64,000 bases of DNA from Pseudomonas asiatica. GTDB taxonomy: Bacteria; Pseudomonadota; Gammaproteobacteria; Pseudomonadales; Pseudomonadaceae. The notes beneath the pieces were generated by a model. The model saw nothing but the letters and a program-made list of their open reading frames with translations. It was not told the DNA's origin and searched no databases. Position 1 is the stretch's first letter. The number at the start of each line of letters is the position of its first letter. This document shows, piece after piece, positions 41,271 through 49,682 of this stretch. The stretch covers positions 124,001 through 188,000 of the forward strand of contig NZ_BLJF01000003.1 of assembly GCF_009932335.1 (NCBI RefSeq), given 5' to 3'. The translations under genes were made by a program, and so were the position numbers.

Positions 41271-41473
41271 ACAGGCACGTCCTTATTGTACTGCTGATAC
41301 TGTAGCGACCAGAGCGTAAACTGGCCATATGATATCGCCCTGTCCCGACAAACCTCATCCATGTGCGGCTGCCACTGAGCGTCATCACCAAGAGCGAGCA
41401 ATTCAGGCATAGCTGCTGCTAGGGATTGCCTAACCGGGCTGCACCGCAGAAAGATTGAACGCAGCTTCGGCAC
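41267..41473 (-). CDS. Possible small protein upstream of the 275-residue gene
   Basis: A 68-codon frame (MPKLRSIFLRCSPVRQ start) ends with TGA overlapping the next ATG, an arrangement typical of translational coupling. Composition is plausible for a protein, but I recognise no family and see no strong ribosome-binding site. It may be a remnant. The interval from 41474 to 41686 shows nothing else I can support. Confidence 0.3.
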   Translation of the reverse strand: MPKLRSIFLRCSPVRQSLAAAMPELLALGDDAQWQPHMDEVCRDRAISYGQFTLWSLQYQQYNKDVPV

Positions 41474-41686
41474 GAACTTGCCGTCCGATTGAAGCGGACG
41501 AGCTACGCACCGTTTGGGGTTGCGGCCCCTTTCGATGTTCGTCGATGGGATCTAGCTCAGTCGCAAGGGGCTTCCGGCGTACTGAACACTCCAACAAAAT
41601 GGCATTTGCAAAGCTGCTTGAGCAAATCACCGCTTGCATGGCTGCTGGAGTATGATGGGGACTGGTAGCTCTGGCAGGAGAGCCCA

Positions 41687-41875
41687 ATGACTGAATCAGC
41701 GCGCACCACGGTAAAGTGCCTGGATCCCGGCGACGGCTCCGGCGATGTGATTGTGGAATTACCTGACGACATTCTGCGCGAGCTCGGGGTCACGACGGGC
41801 GACAGACTCTCCATAGAGCTCATCAACGGCGATATCGTACTCAAGCCAGTCCGCGAGCGCCGCGAATCTGATTAG
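41687..41875 (+). CDS. AbrB/MazE-type DNA-binding protein, orphan
   Basis: The 62-residue product contains a swapped-hairpin AbrB fold: VIVELPDDILRELGVTTGD followed by LSIELINGDIVLKPVRE. Such proteins are antitoxins or transition-state regulators. AGGAGA (41675-41680) is well placed upstream. No toxin-like gene follows; the next genes are the copper operon on the other strand. It may therefore be a stand-alone regulator or a leftover antitoxin. Confidence 0.75.
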   Translation: MTESARTTVKCLDPGDGSGDVIVELPDDILRELGVTTGDRLSIELINGDIVLKPVRERRESD

Positions 41876-41940
41876 CTACGCGTTGCAGGCCCTCTGTGTC
41901 GTCGTGTTGAGCTGATGAAGCTTTCTAGCGGGGATACATG

Positions 41941-41966
41941 GGACGGCAGTCAGCCTACTGCCGTCC
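41941..41966. terminator. Terminator-like hairpin at the end of the cop operon
   Basis: A perfect ten-base stem, GGACGGCAGT and ACTGCCGTCC, encloses the loop CAGCCT, just past the stop of the DUF411 gene. There is no strong T run on either side. It lies between the ends of the abrB-like gene and the cop operon and could serve both. Confidence 0.6.
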
Positions 41967-41980
41967 TTCTGGTCGGTGCG

Positions 41981-42436
41981 TTATTTGGCTGGATAGTTGG
42001 CGACTACTAGGTCCGCGCCGCTTTTGGTTAACCCAATGACTTGGTAGGCATGGCTTACGCCATCAACCTCCATGCCTGGGGATCCAGCTGGCATTCCTGG
42101 CACGGCGATCCCGACCAGATCGTTCCGCTCCTTGAGTTCTCGAATCTGCTCAGCTGGCACGTGACCTTCAACAAACTTTCCATCAATCACGGCTGTGTGG
42201 CAGGACGCTAACCGTGGCGCTACGCCCAGCTTCTGTTTCACTGCGCTCATGTCCGTCTCAATATGGTCGGTCACTTTGAAACTATTGGCTTCCAAGTGCG
42301 CGATCCATTTCTTGCAGCAACCGCAGTTCGCGTCTCGGTGAACGTCGATGGACAAAGGCTCGGCAGCGTAGGCCGCTGAGGTCACCAGCAGCCCAGCGAT
42401 AGCGGCTAGACGAACGAGTATCCGGTTAGTTGGCAT
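41981..42436 (-). CDS. Periplasmic DUF411 metal-binding protein
   Basis: I start at ATG 42436, giving 151 residues with a signal peptide (RLAAIAGLLVTSAAYA). The mature part has the DUF411 motif NCGCCKKW (Cys38, Cys40, Cys41) and later Cys79/His80 plus a Met-rich GMPAGSPGMEV. The family is common in copper and silver resistance clusters and probably binds Cu(I) in the periplasm. It overlaps the preceding cytochrome gene by 11 bases and is the last gene of the cop operon. Confidence 0.82.
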   Translation of the reverse strand: MPTNRILVRLAAIAGLLVTSAAYAAEPLSIDVHRDANCGCCKKWIAHLEANSFKVTDHIETDMSAVKQKLGVAPRLASCHTAVIDGKFVEGHVPAEQIRELKERNDLVGIAVPGMPAGSPGMEVDGVSHAYQVIGLTKSGADLVVANYPAK

Positions 42437-43208
42437 GAGTGTGCTCCTTACCGTCTTTGTGAACATGCGTCTTTGTCGACGATTTCGGGTGGGCGTCCGA
42501 ATGGGCTTCGGCCGCATTGTGGTCACCGTGATGATCTGCCGCTTGGGTGGCGCCTGCGGGTGGAGCTCCATGGTCGTGAGCTGCCTGGGCATGATCGTTG
42601 TCTGCCGCTTCGTCGTGATCGCCATGCTCGGCATGCCCGCTCCCGCCGTGCTGGCCCTCATGGTTATGCATATCGCTTTCGCCGCCGCCGTGCTGATGGC
42701 CACCGCTCGTGGCCACCAAAGCCTTGTACTGCTCGGGATTCATTTCGGGAAGTTGATCCAGGAACGCGACTATTCCCCAGATGTACTCATCACCCATGCT
42801 CTTGCCCCAAGCGGGCATGCCGGTGGCTTTGATGCCGTGCTTGATCGTCCAGAATGCGGCAGCCGGTTCGCCTCCGACACCCACCTTGGTGAGGTCAGGT
42901 GGCGACGGGTATAGCGCTTGGCTAAGTTCTGTCTTTCCAACGCCAGGGGCGAGGTGGCACCCAATGCACATGGCGTTGTAGTTGCCTGCGCCTGCCTTGA
43001 TCAACGCAGCGTTCTTCAGGTCAGGCACTTCAATGTCTCGCGCTCGAACCTCAATCGACCGGTCGCGAGCCATGGCGAGAAACGAATGGACAGCCGGGAA
43101 GTGAGGATCATCGGCGCCGACATTCACCAAGCCGAAATACGCGGTGCCCAATACCGCAGCACTTCCGACAGCACCGGCCACAAGCAGCGTTGTAATTGTT
43201 CTTTTCAT
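42426..43208 (-). CDS. Cytochrome c with a long His-rich C-terminal tail
   Basis: The 260-residue product (start MKRTITTLLVAGAVGSAA at 43208) has an N-terminal signal or anchor. A single c-type haem site CIGCH follows, with a likely axial Met in GMPAWGKSM. After about residue 168 comes an unusual tail of nearly 90 residues very rich in His, Asp and Ala (for example HDHGAPPAGATQAADHHGD). The tail has the look of a metal-buffering segment fused to an electron-transfer domain. It lies between copB and the DUF411 gene, overlapping the latter; a redox role in copper handling is inferred. Confidence 0.82.
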   Translation of the reverse strand: MKRTITTLLVAGAVGSAAVLGTAYFGLVNVGADDPHFPAVHSFLAMARDRSIEVRARDIEVPDLKNAALIKAGAGNYNAMCIGCHLAPGVGKTELSQALYPSPPDLTKVGVGGEPAAAFWTIKHGIKATGMPAWGKSMGDEYIWGIVAFLDQLPEMNPEQYKALVATSGGHQHGGGESDMHNHEGQHGGSGHAEHGDHDEAADNDHAQAAHDHGAPPAGATQAADHHGDHNAAEAHSDAHPKSSTKTHVHKDGKEHTHAN

Positions 43209-43218
43209 GTTGGAATTC

Positions 43219-44334
43219 TCAGAACCACATCCTGATACCGGCAACGAAGCGTGCCTCATCAACATCTCCACCCTCGTCTCGGATGAAGTCAGCGGTGTTG
43301 CCGTAGGAGCGGCTCCAGGTAACGCCTATGTACGGGGCAAACTGGCGGACGATTTCATACCGTAGACGCAGCCCGACTTCGGTATTGGCCAGACCCGATC
43401 CAACACCGCGCTCAGGATCGTTCTTGCCATAGAAGTTCGCCTCGGCCGTGGGCTGCAAAATCAAGCGATTGGTCAGCAGGATGTCGTATTCGCCTTCAAG
43501 ACGCGCAGCAGTCTGGCCGTTCTCGCCGATGAACGCCGTAGCTTCGGCCTCGAAGTCATACAAGGCCATGCCCTGAATACCAAAGGCTGCCCAGGTCTGC
43601 GGTGATTCCGGTTTGAAATCCTGACGGACTCCGGCGACCACGTCCCACCAAGGACTGACCGAGCGCCCGTATAGCAGTTGCAGCTCAGCGTCTTCGGTTA
43701 CCCCATTGGTGCGCTCGCCTTCCGAGCGAACCCAGAGTCGATTGATGTCGCCGCCTACCCAGCCTGATGCGTCCCAGGCCAGGGTGCTGCCCTCATCGGC
43801 GTCTTGGTATTCGAGCTGGTCCAACAGGAAGAAGCTGTTGATTCCGCTGTCGTGCACCTGGTGGCCACCCAAAGGCGGAAAGGCTGCCTCGCGGTCGGCA
43901 TCAGTGAGCACTGGAATCGGCGTGCGACTCGTTGTGGTCGGAGAAATCGCTGAACCATGATTCATCTGGGAATGGTCCATGCCCTTCATCGAACCGTGAT
44001 CCATGCCCTTCATGTTTCCATGGCCCATTTTGCTGTGGTCCATCTTGCTATGGTCCACCGGGCTGGATTTGCTCTGGCTTTGAGCATGCTCCATCTGGCT
44101 GTGATCAACAGGGGCAGGCTGTTTCTGCTGTTTGCTCACCCCCATCTTGCTGTGATCCATCGCCGGCATCGATTCGGACGGAACAGCATCCATTTGCATG
44201 GAACCGTGCCCCATTTTCGAATGATCCATGCCCGAGTGATCCATTTCTTCAGCGGCGAAGCTGGGCGTTACGCCCAGCATGCCGATTGAAACAGTCAGGG
44301 CCAGCAGCGAAGGCCGCCCAAGGCTATTGACCAT
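43219..44334 (-). CDS. copB: Copper resistance outer-membrane protein CopB
   Basis: CopB is an outer-membrane protein of the copABCD/pco type that helps sequester copper. The 371-residue product (ATG 44334, [16 protein letters not shown]) has a signal peptide and a Met/His-rich region with MDHSKM-type repeats (about 25-130). The CopB beta-barrel domain spans about 150-371, including [16 protein letters not shown] and the terminal [10 protein letters not shown]. It overlaps the preceding small Met-rich gene by 11 bases. Confidence 0.92.
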   Translation of the reverse strand: MVNSLGRPSLLALTVSIGMLGVTPSFAAEEMDHSGMDHSKMGHGSMQMDAVPSESMPAMDHSKMGVSKQQKQPAPVDHSQMEHAQSQSKSSPVDHSKMDHSKMGHGNMKGMDHGSMKGMDHSQMNHGSAISPTTTSRTPIPVLTDADREAAFPPLGGHQVHDSGINSFFLLDQLEYQDADEGSTLAWDASGWVGGDINRLWVRSEGERTNGVTEDAELQLLYGRSVSPWWDVVAGVRQDFKPESPQTWAAFGIQGMALYDFEAEATAFIGENGQTAARLEGEYDILLTNRLILQPTAEANFYGKNDPERGVGSGLANTEVGLRLRYEIVRQFAPYIGVTWSRSYGNTADFIRDEGGDVDEARFVAGIRMWF

Positions 44335-44647
44335 CTTTCCCTGCCTTAGCTTTGTCGCTGCCATGCGATTCCATCATTTTGTCGTGGTCCATGCCTTCCA
44401 TCGAGCCATGGTCCATCCCCTTCATCGAGCCGTGGTCCATACTTTCCATGGACCCATGGTCCATGCCTTCATGGTTCATCCCCTGACCCTGCTTGTCCTG
44501 CGAACCTTTGGCTTTACCGGCCTCGGTAGATTTCTGGGAATGCTGATCATGGTTGTCGCTGGACCACGACGACGGGGCATAAACAGCCAACATGCCGACC
44601 ATCGCAGCAGAGAGGAAAAAGGCGCTTCGTTTCATTGGTTTGCTCAT
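44324..44647 (-). CDS. Small Met/His-rich periplasmic copper-binding protein
   Basis: The 107-residue product (ATG 44647, [16 protein letters not shown]) has a signal peptide ending near SSWSS and a mature part with five MDHGSM-like units, each offering Met and His ligands. It lies between copA and copB in the same direction, overlapping copB. Such proteins are usually periplasmic copper chaperones or sponges. The same repeat type occurs in CopA and CopB, suggesting exchange between the genes. Confidence 0.75.
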   Translation of the reverse strand: MSKPMKRSAFFLSAAMVGMLAVYAPSSWSSDNHDQHSQKSTEAGKAKGSQDKQGQGMNHEGMDHGSMESMDHGSMKGMDHGSMEGMDHDKMMESHGSDKAKAGKDGQ

Positions 44648-44661
44648 CTCAAATCTCCAGC

Positions 44662-46575
44662 TCATTCGTCCACACGGACTTCTCGGAACATGCCCATTTC
44701 CATGTGGAACAGTAGGTGACAGTGATAGGCCCAACGTCCCAAGGCATCTGCGGTGACGCGATAGCTTCGTTTTGAGCCAGGTGGCATGTCGATGGTGTGC
44801 TTGCGAACCATGAAGTTGCCGTTCTCGTCCTCCAGATCACTCCACATACCGTGGAGATGGATGGGGTGAGTCATCATGGTGTCGTTGACCAAGGTGATGC
44901 GAAGACGCTCGCCATATTTCAACCGCAGCGGTTCAGCATCAGAGAATTTGATACCGTCGAACGACCACGCGAACTTCTCCATGTGGCCGGTAAGGTGCAG
45001 TTCGATTGTGCGTCCAGGCTCTCGACCATCGGGATCGATGAAGGTGCTCCGCAAATCGGCGTAGGTCAGCACTCGGCGCCCGTTGTTGCGCAGGCCAATT
45101 CCCGGATCGTTCAGCTTCGGGGTCGGCGACATGGTCTGCATATCGACCAACGGGTTGTTTGTCTCGGAAGCCGGATGGCTCTGCATTGCACCGCTCATGC
45201 CGGCCATGCCCTCATGACTCATCCCAGCCATCGTGCTGTGATCCATGCCGGCCATGTTGCTATGGTCCATTCCAGCCATCTTGCTGTGGTCCATGCCGGC
45301 CATGCTGCTATGGTCCATTCCAGCCATCTTGCTGTGGTCCATGCCGGCCATGCTGCCATGGTCCATCCCAGCCATCTTGCTGTGATCCATCCCGGCCATG
45401 TTCCCCTGGTCCATGCCAGCCATGCCGCCGTGATCCATTCCGCCCATGCTGCCGTGGTCCATGCCCATATCGCTCATGGCGATGATCGGGCGTGGATCTA
45501 CCTCCGGCACGGGCGCTTGCAAGCCTTCACGAACTGCCAGGGTGCCTCGGGAGTACCCGGTACGGTCCATGGATTGCGCGAAGATTGTATAGGCCTGCTC
45601 GTTTTCAGGTTCGACGATGACATCGTAGGTTTCGGCAACGGCGATCCGGAACTCATCGACCGATACGGGTTTGACGTACTGGCCGTCGGCAGCCACAACC
45701 GTCATCTTGAGCCCAGGAATCCGGACATCGAAATAGGTCATGGCCGAGCCGTTGATAAAGCGCAGGCGGATCTTCTCGCCGGGCTTGAAGATACCCGTCC
45801 AGTTGCCGTTCGGAGCCTGGCCGTTCATGAGGTAGGTGTAGGTATACCCGCTCACGTCAGCGAGGTCGGTGGGGCTCATCTTCATTTCAGCCCACATCTT
45901 CCGATCCGCTACAGCGGCCGACCAGCCTTTCTCGCTCACATCGTCAACGAAGTCGCTAACAGTGCGCTTGTGGAAGTTGTAGTAGTCAGATTGCTTCTTG
46001 AGTTTGGAGAGCACCCGCGCCGGGTCTTCATCCGTCCAATCGCTGAGCATGACGACGTAATCACGGTCGTACACAAACGGCTCCGGATCCTTGGCATCGA
46101 TCACCAACGCCCCATAGACCCCGGACTGTTCCTGGAAGCCTGAGTGGCTGTGATACCAGTAGGTGCCGTTCTGGTGGACCTTGAACTTGTATTCGTACAT
46201 GCCATCGGGAGCGATGCCGTGGAAGCTCAAGCCCGGCACACCGTCCATGTTGGCGGGCAGGATGATGCCGTGCCAGTGAATGGAGGTGTCTTGTTTCAGC
46301 CGGTTGCGTACGCGCAGTGTCACGGTGTCGCCTTCGCGCCATCGCAGGATCGGCCCTGGCACCGAACCGTTGATGGCCATGGCCGTGCGAGCTGCACCCG
46401 TGATATTGACGGGGAGTTCGCCGATATACAGATCGAAGTCCGTGCCGCTCAGCACGTTCGGTTGGCCAGGGCTGGTCACGGCCCAGACCGGCGCGCGCCA
46501 CATGCCGAGCCCACCCAGAAGTCCGGTAGCGGCCAGGCCTTTGACGAAAGATCGTCTCGTGGTTTTGCTTTGCAT
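44662..46575 (-). CDS. copA: Multicopper oxidase CopA
   Basis: CopA is a periplasmic multicopper oxidase that oxidises Cu(I) and binds extra copper. The 637-residue product has a twin-arginine signal (TRRSFVKG at 6-13). Trinuclear-centre motifs are HWHG and HSH near the N-terminal third, then HPIHLHGMW and [15 protein letters not shown] at the C-terminus. The middle carries 11 tandem copies of an eight-residue MDHxxMAG unit, which enlarges the Met/His copper-binding region. It heads an operon with the Met-rich gene, copB, cytochrome c and DUF411 genes, preceded by a CopR-box-like site. Confidence 0.95.
   Translation of the reverse strand: MQSKTTRRSFVKGLAATGLLGGLGMWRAPVWAVTSPGQPNVLSGTDFDLYIGELPVNITGAARTAMAINGSVPGPILRWREGDTVTLRVRNRLKQDTSIHWHGIILPANMDGVPGLSFHGIAPDGMYEYKFKVHQNGTYWYHSHSGFQEQSGVYGALVIDAKDPEPFVYDRDYVVMLSDWTDEDPARVLSKLKKQSDYYNFHKRTVSDFVDDVSEKGWSAAVADRKMWAEMKMSPTDLADVSGYTYTYLMNGQAPNGNWTGIFKPGEKIRLRFINGSAMTYFDVRIPGLKMTVVAADGQYVKPVSVDEFRIAVAETYDVIVEPENEQAYTIFAQSMDRTGYSRGTLAVREGLQAPVPEVDPRPIIAMSDMGMDHGSMGGMDHGGMAGMDQGNMAGMDHSKMAGMDHGSMAGMDHSKMAGMDHSSMAGMDHSKMAGMDHSNMAGMDHSTMAGMSHEGMAGMSGAMQSHPASETNNPLVDMQTMSPTPKLNDPGIGLRNNGRRVLTYADLRSTFIDPDGREPGRTIELHLTGHMEKFAWSFDGIKFSDAEPLRLKYGERLRITLVNDTMMTHPIHLHGMWSDLEDENGNFMVRKHTIDMPPGSKRSYRVTADALGRWAYHCHLLFHMEMGMFREVRVDE
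45203..45466 (-). repeat. 24-base tandem repeats inside copA
   Basis: About 11 in-frame copies of a 24-base unit encode MDHxxMAG. Several adjacent pairs (MDHSKMAG alternating with MDHGSMAG or MDHSSMAG) are nearly identical at the DNA level, a sign of recent expansion. The unit count is likely to vary between strains. Confidence 0.85.
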
Positions 46576-46734
46576 GCCGTTGCGTCCAGTCAGGTAGATC
46601 GCTGATATCCAGGCTGCTCGATGGGGCAGCCCTTGGGTTCATTGGAGCTCTCACCAGTCTCGTAGACTTTCGTCACTGCGCGAGGCTGATGAGAGGCCGT
46701 AGTCTGAAACTGCCATAGTTCAGATTCCGGGGTG

Positions 46735-46751
46735 ATTACATTTCTGTAAGC
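46735..46751. promoter_or_regulatory. CopR-box-like palindrome upstream of copA
   Basis: ATTACATTTCTGTAAGC contains the palindromic core TTACA-N4-TGTAA. Identical or near-identical cores occur at 55952-55968 and 56921-56937, each in front of a copper gene. It lies 160 bases before copA and is the best candidate binding site for CopR. Confidence 0.7.
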
Positions 46752-46756
46752 TGGGA

Positions 46757-46963
46757 TCAGCAGCTTTCGTGGCCGGCATGCTTGCTGGACTGGGCGGCAA
46801 CTGGCGCCTGCTCTTTCTTCTCCTGCGCAACTTGGAATGCCTGCATGGAGCTTTGGCGAGCCGCTTCCATCCGCGCAAAGGTCCGGTCCGCGCCGCCCTC
46901 TGCCAGGGCGATGCCTGCCATGCCGAAGGTAACGACCATCACAATTGCTTTGACCATGTTCAT
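46757..46963 (-). CDS. Small periplasmic PtrA-like copper-responsive protein
   Basis: The 68-residue product has a signal peptide (MVKAIVMVVTFGMAGIALA) and a mature part EGGADRTFARMEAARQSSMQ, ending in HAGHESC. The EGG-DR-(K/R)M pattern is shared with PtrA-type proteins that pseudomonads induce with copper, and with the DUF2790 gene at 56.5 kb. It diverges from copR and lies upstream of the cop operon. The true role of the family is poorly known. Confidence 0.6.
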   Translation of the reverse strand: MNMVKAIVMVVTFGMAGIALAEGGADRTFARMEAARQSSMQAFQVAQEKKEQAPVAAQSSKHAGHESC

Positions 46964-47051
46964 CTGGAGATCCTCAGTGGGTTCTGCGCCTCATGGCGTC
47001 AGGTACAGGGTCAAGTTAGCTTCGCGGTGCTGTCAGAAAACTGATCTCGAC

Positions 47052-47068
47052 ATTACTTTTCCGTCAGC
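47052..47068. promoter_or_regulatory. Degenerate CopR-box-like site before copR
   Basis: ATTACTTTTCCGTCAGC resembles the CopR-type core TTACA-N4-TGTAA with three mismatches. It lies between the divergent PtrA-like gene and copR. If real, it would be a weaker autoregulatory site. Confidence 0.4.
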
Positions 47069-47128
47069 TTCTGGTTGGGCGTCTTTTTTCCTGCAAACTG
47101 GAGATGCACCCCGCGTGGATGAGAGCAG

Positions 47129-47806
47129 ATGAAATTACTCGTAGCCGAAGATGAGCCAAAAACCGGTGTCTACCTCCAGCAAGGTCTGACAGAAGCTGGC
47201 TTCACCGTTGACCGGGTGATGACAGGCACTGACGCCCTGCAACAGGCACAGAGCGAAGCGTATGACTTGCTGATACTCGACGTGATGATGCCGGGGCTCG
47301 ATGGCTGGGATGTCCTGCGCAAGATCCGTGCGGCGGGTCAGGATGTGCCGGTTCTTTTCTTGACGGCCCGAGACGGCGTAGACGACCGCGTGAAAGGTTT
47401 GGAACTGGGCGCTGATGACTACCTGGTGAAGCCCTTTGCGTTCTCGGAGCTGCTGGCTCGGGTTCGCACGTTGTTGCGCAGAGGCAACGGTGGTGCTGCT
47501 CAAACCACCATGAAGATGGCAGACCTTGAGGTAGACCTGCTCAAGCGTCGAGCTACGCGAAACGGCAAGCGGATCGACCTTACCGCAAAGGAGTTTTCCC
47601 TGCTGGAGCTGCTCATGCGCCGACGCGGCGAGGTGCTCCCCAAGTCGCTGATCGCTTCTCAGGTCTGGGACATGAACTTCGACAGTGACACCAACGTGAT
47701 TGAGGTAGCGATTCGCCGACTGCGGGCCAAAATAGATGACGACTTCGCGCCAAAGCTCATCCATACCGCCCGAGGCATGGGCTACATGATGGATGTGCCC
47801 GAGTGA
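47129..47806 (+). CDS. copR: Copper-responsive response regulator CopR
   Basis: The 225-residue OmpR-family regulator has a receiver domain with Asp51 as phosphoacceptor (LILDVMMPG) and Lys in [10 protein letters not shown]-terminal winged helix carries [11 protein letters not shown]. It probably binds the TTACA-N4-TGTAA sites in this region. It overlaps copS at TGATG, so the pair is co-translated. CusR/PcoR would be alternative names. Confidence 0.92.
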   Translation: MKLLVAEDEPKTGVYLQQGLTEAGFTVDRVMTGTDALQQAQSEAYDLLILDVMMPGLDGWDVLRKIRAAGQDVPVLFLTARDGVDDRVKGLELGADDYLVKPFAFSELLARVRTLLRRGNGGAAQTTMKMADLEVDLLKRRATRNGKRIDLTAKEFSLLELLMRRRGEVLPKSLIASQVWDMNFDSDTNVIEVAIRRLRAKIDDDFAPKLIHTARGMGYMMDVPE

Positions 47807-49212
47807 TGCGCCCGCAATCATCGCTCGTCAAGCGACTGACCCTGATGTTCATGTTCGCAGTGACTGCTGTCCTGGTGGTTGCCGGGGTGGCTTTCTACGG
47901 GCTCAGCCAGCACCATTTCCGGATGCTGGATGAGCAGGCGCTTTCCGAAAAGCTGGAGTCAACGCGTCATATCCTGTCCATCTCAGCAGCGCGAGGCGGG
48001 CTCCACGATCAGGAGCAGCAGCTGCGGGCATTGCTCGGCGCACATCAGGATTTGTCGGCGAAAATCACCAAGGCTGACGGTACGGTCCTGTTTTCAGACC
48101 CCAAAGCCTCCCAAATTCCCCAGCGGTTCGAGCAGGCGCACCGGGGTGCGGTCTGGGAATGGCAGGATGAATCGCAGAACTTTCGCGGCATTACCGCCCA
48201 GCTGACCATTGCAGGCGAGCCGGAACCGGTGACGGCCGTGCTGATGCTCGATGTCACCACTCACGCCCATTTCTTTGTCACCCTGCAATGGTGGTTCGGA
48301 ATTGGCCTGGTGATCAGCGCGATTGTAAGCGCAGGCTTGGGTTGGGTCGTGGCCAAGAGTGGGCTTCGGCCTGTTGGGCAAATCACCAAAGTGGCCACCG
48401 GGATGTCGGCAAGATCGCTCCGCGAGCGCATTCCCCTGGAGCCCGTGCCGCTAGAGCTTCAGGAGCTCATCCTGTCTTTCAACGGGATGCTGGGACGGTT
48501 GGAGGATGCATTCGTTCGGTTGTCCAACTTCTCTGCCGATATCGCTCACGAGTTGAGAACGCCAGTCAGCAACCTTCTGACCCATACTGAAGTGGTGCTC
48601 ACCAAGAAGCGTGACCTGGATGCCTATGAGGAGAACCTCTATTCGAACCTGGAAGACCTCAAGCGTATGTCGCGCATGATCGACGACATGCTGTTCCTCG
48701 CCAAGGCGGATAACGGTCTGATCGTCCCTGAGCAGATTGATGTGGAGCTCTCCGACCTCGTTTCCAAGCTGTTCGAGTACTACCAGTTCCTGGCTGAGGA
48801 TCAAGGCATCCAGCTGACCCTACACGGGCAGGGTAAGGTTCGTGGCGATCGCCTGATGATTGACCGAGCGCTTTCCAACCTTCTATCCAACGCGTTGCGC
48901 TACACCCCGGAAGGTAACGAGATATCAGTGCGAATCGAGCAGACGCCTGAAAGCGTGACGCTTTCCGTGCGTAACAGCGGGGTAATCATCGATTCCCAGC
49001 ACATTGGCAAGATCTTCGACCGATTCTATCGAGCCGATCCAGCCAGGCGCGAAGGCGGCCCAAGCAATGCAGGCCTGGGTCTGTCGATAACCCGCTCTAT
49101 CATCGAGGCTCATAGCGGACGAATCTGGTGTACTTCAGCGGAGGGTGTCACAACCTTCTTCATCAGTCTCCCAGCCTCTAAGCGGTGGGTTAGTGCAGCC
49201 CCAACCCCTTAA
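47806..49212 (+). CDS. copS: Copper sensor histidine kinase CopS
   Basis: The 468-residue kinase of the CusS/PcoS type has two membrane segments (about 10-32 and 158-182) flanking a periplasmic sensor, then a HAMP linker. The phosphoacceptor motif is FSADIAHELRTP and the ATPase domain has NLLSNALRYTP. I start at ATG 47806, overlapping the copR stop; a GTG one codon earlier is possible. The periplasmic region should sense Cu(I) or Ag(I). Confidence 0.92.
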   Translation: MRPQSSLVKRLTLMFMFAVTAVLVVAGVAFYGLSQHHFRMLDEQALSEKLESTRHILSISAARGGLHDQEQQLRALLGAHQDLSAKITKADGTVLFSDPKASQIPQRFEQAHRGAVWEWQDESQNFRGITAQLTIAGEPEPVTAVLMLDVTTHAHFFVTLQWWFGIGLVISAIVSAGLGWVVAKSGLRPVGQITKVATGMSARSLRERIPLEPVPLELQELILSFNGMLGRLEDAFVRLSNFSADIAHELRTPVSNLLTHTEVVLTKKRDLDAYEENLYSNLEDLKRMSRMIDDMLFLAKADNGLIVPEQIDVELSDLVSKLFEYYQFLAEDQGIQLTLHGQGKVRGDRLMIDRALSNLLSNALRYTPEGNEISVRIEQTPESVTLSVRNSGVIIDSQHIGKIFDRFYRADPARREGGPSNAGLGLSITRSIIEAHSGRIWCTSAEGVTTFFISLPASKRWVSAAPTP

Positions 49213-49248
49213 TGCTGAACTCATCCCGGTAATCTATACTCGCCCATC

Positions 49249-49596
49249 ATGAATCGGTTCATTCGACTGCTCACCATCCTGATGCTTATCGTGGCGCTTC
49301 CGCTTAACGGGATGGCGGGCATCGATTCGGCGACTGAACCTTGCCCAATGCAGACCATGGGCATGGAAATGATGGCGGGTATGGATCATGACTGCTGCCA
49401 GGACCAAGACCTGGGCAAGGCCGGCGATCACGCCAAATCCTGCAAGGTCGGCCAGGAGTGCAGGACTGCTAGCACAGTGCAGCTCAGCTTCCTGACGCCT
49501 GGGCTGACCTTTGCCAAGCCACGACCTGCCGATACCTACGCGGTAGGCATAGCGACAGGCTCTCCCCCCGATCCATGGCGGCCTCCCCGCGTCTGA
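49249..49596 (+). CDS. Small secreted protein with Met and Cys metal ligands
   Basis: The 115-residue product has an N-terminal signal peptide (about 1-24) and a mature segment with PCPMQTMGMEMMAGMDHDCC followed by further Cys residues (KSCKVGQEC). This pattern suggests copper binding. It precedes the efflux genes and follows copS by 36 bases. Similar small genes often sit ahead of cus/czc-type clusters. I do not recognise a named family. Confidence 0.6.
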   Translation: MNRFIRLLTILMLIVALPLNGMAGIDSATEPCPMQTMGMEMMAGMDHDCCQDQDLGKAGDHAKSCKVGQECRTASTVQLSFLTPGLTFAKPRPADTYAVGIATGSPPDPWRPPRV

Positions 49597-49682
49597 TTCC
49601 CTCTTAATTTCACACCGTCGTTCCGCCTAGCAGCGGGGCGATGGCACGCGCCTGGGCGCTGATCTTTCGAGGAATCATTTTC

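Noticed and set aside
45203..45466. Regular 24-base repeats, considered as a CRISPR array
   Set aside because: The repeats are contiguous, in frame and encode MDHxxMAG; there are no unique spacers. No CRISPR array or cas gene was seen anywhere in the window.
44797..46143. Long plus-strand frame rich in His and Val across copA
   Set aside because: It is the complement of the MDHxxM repeats of copA, not an independent gene.
46061..46654. 197-codon minus-strand frame overlapping the start of copA
   Set aside because: It is an alternative frame over the copA signal peptide and first domain, Arg-rich as expected for a shadow.
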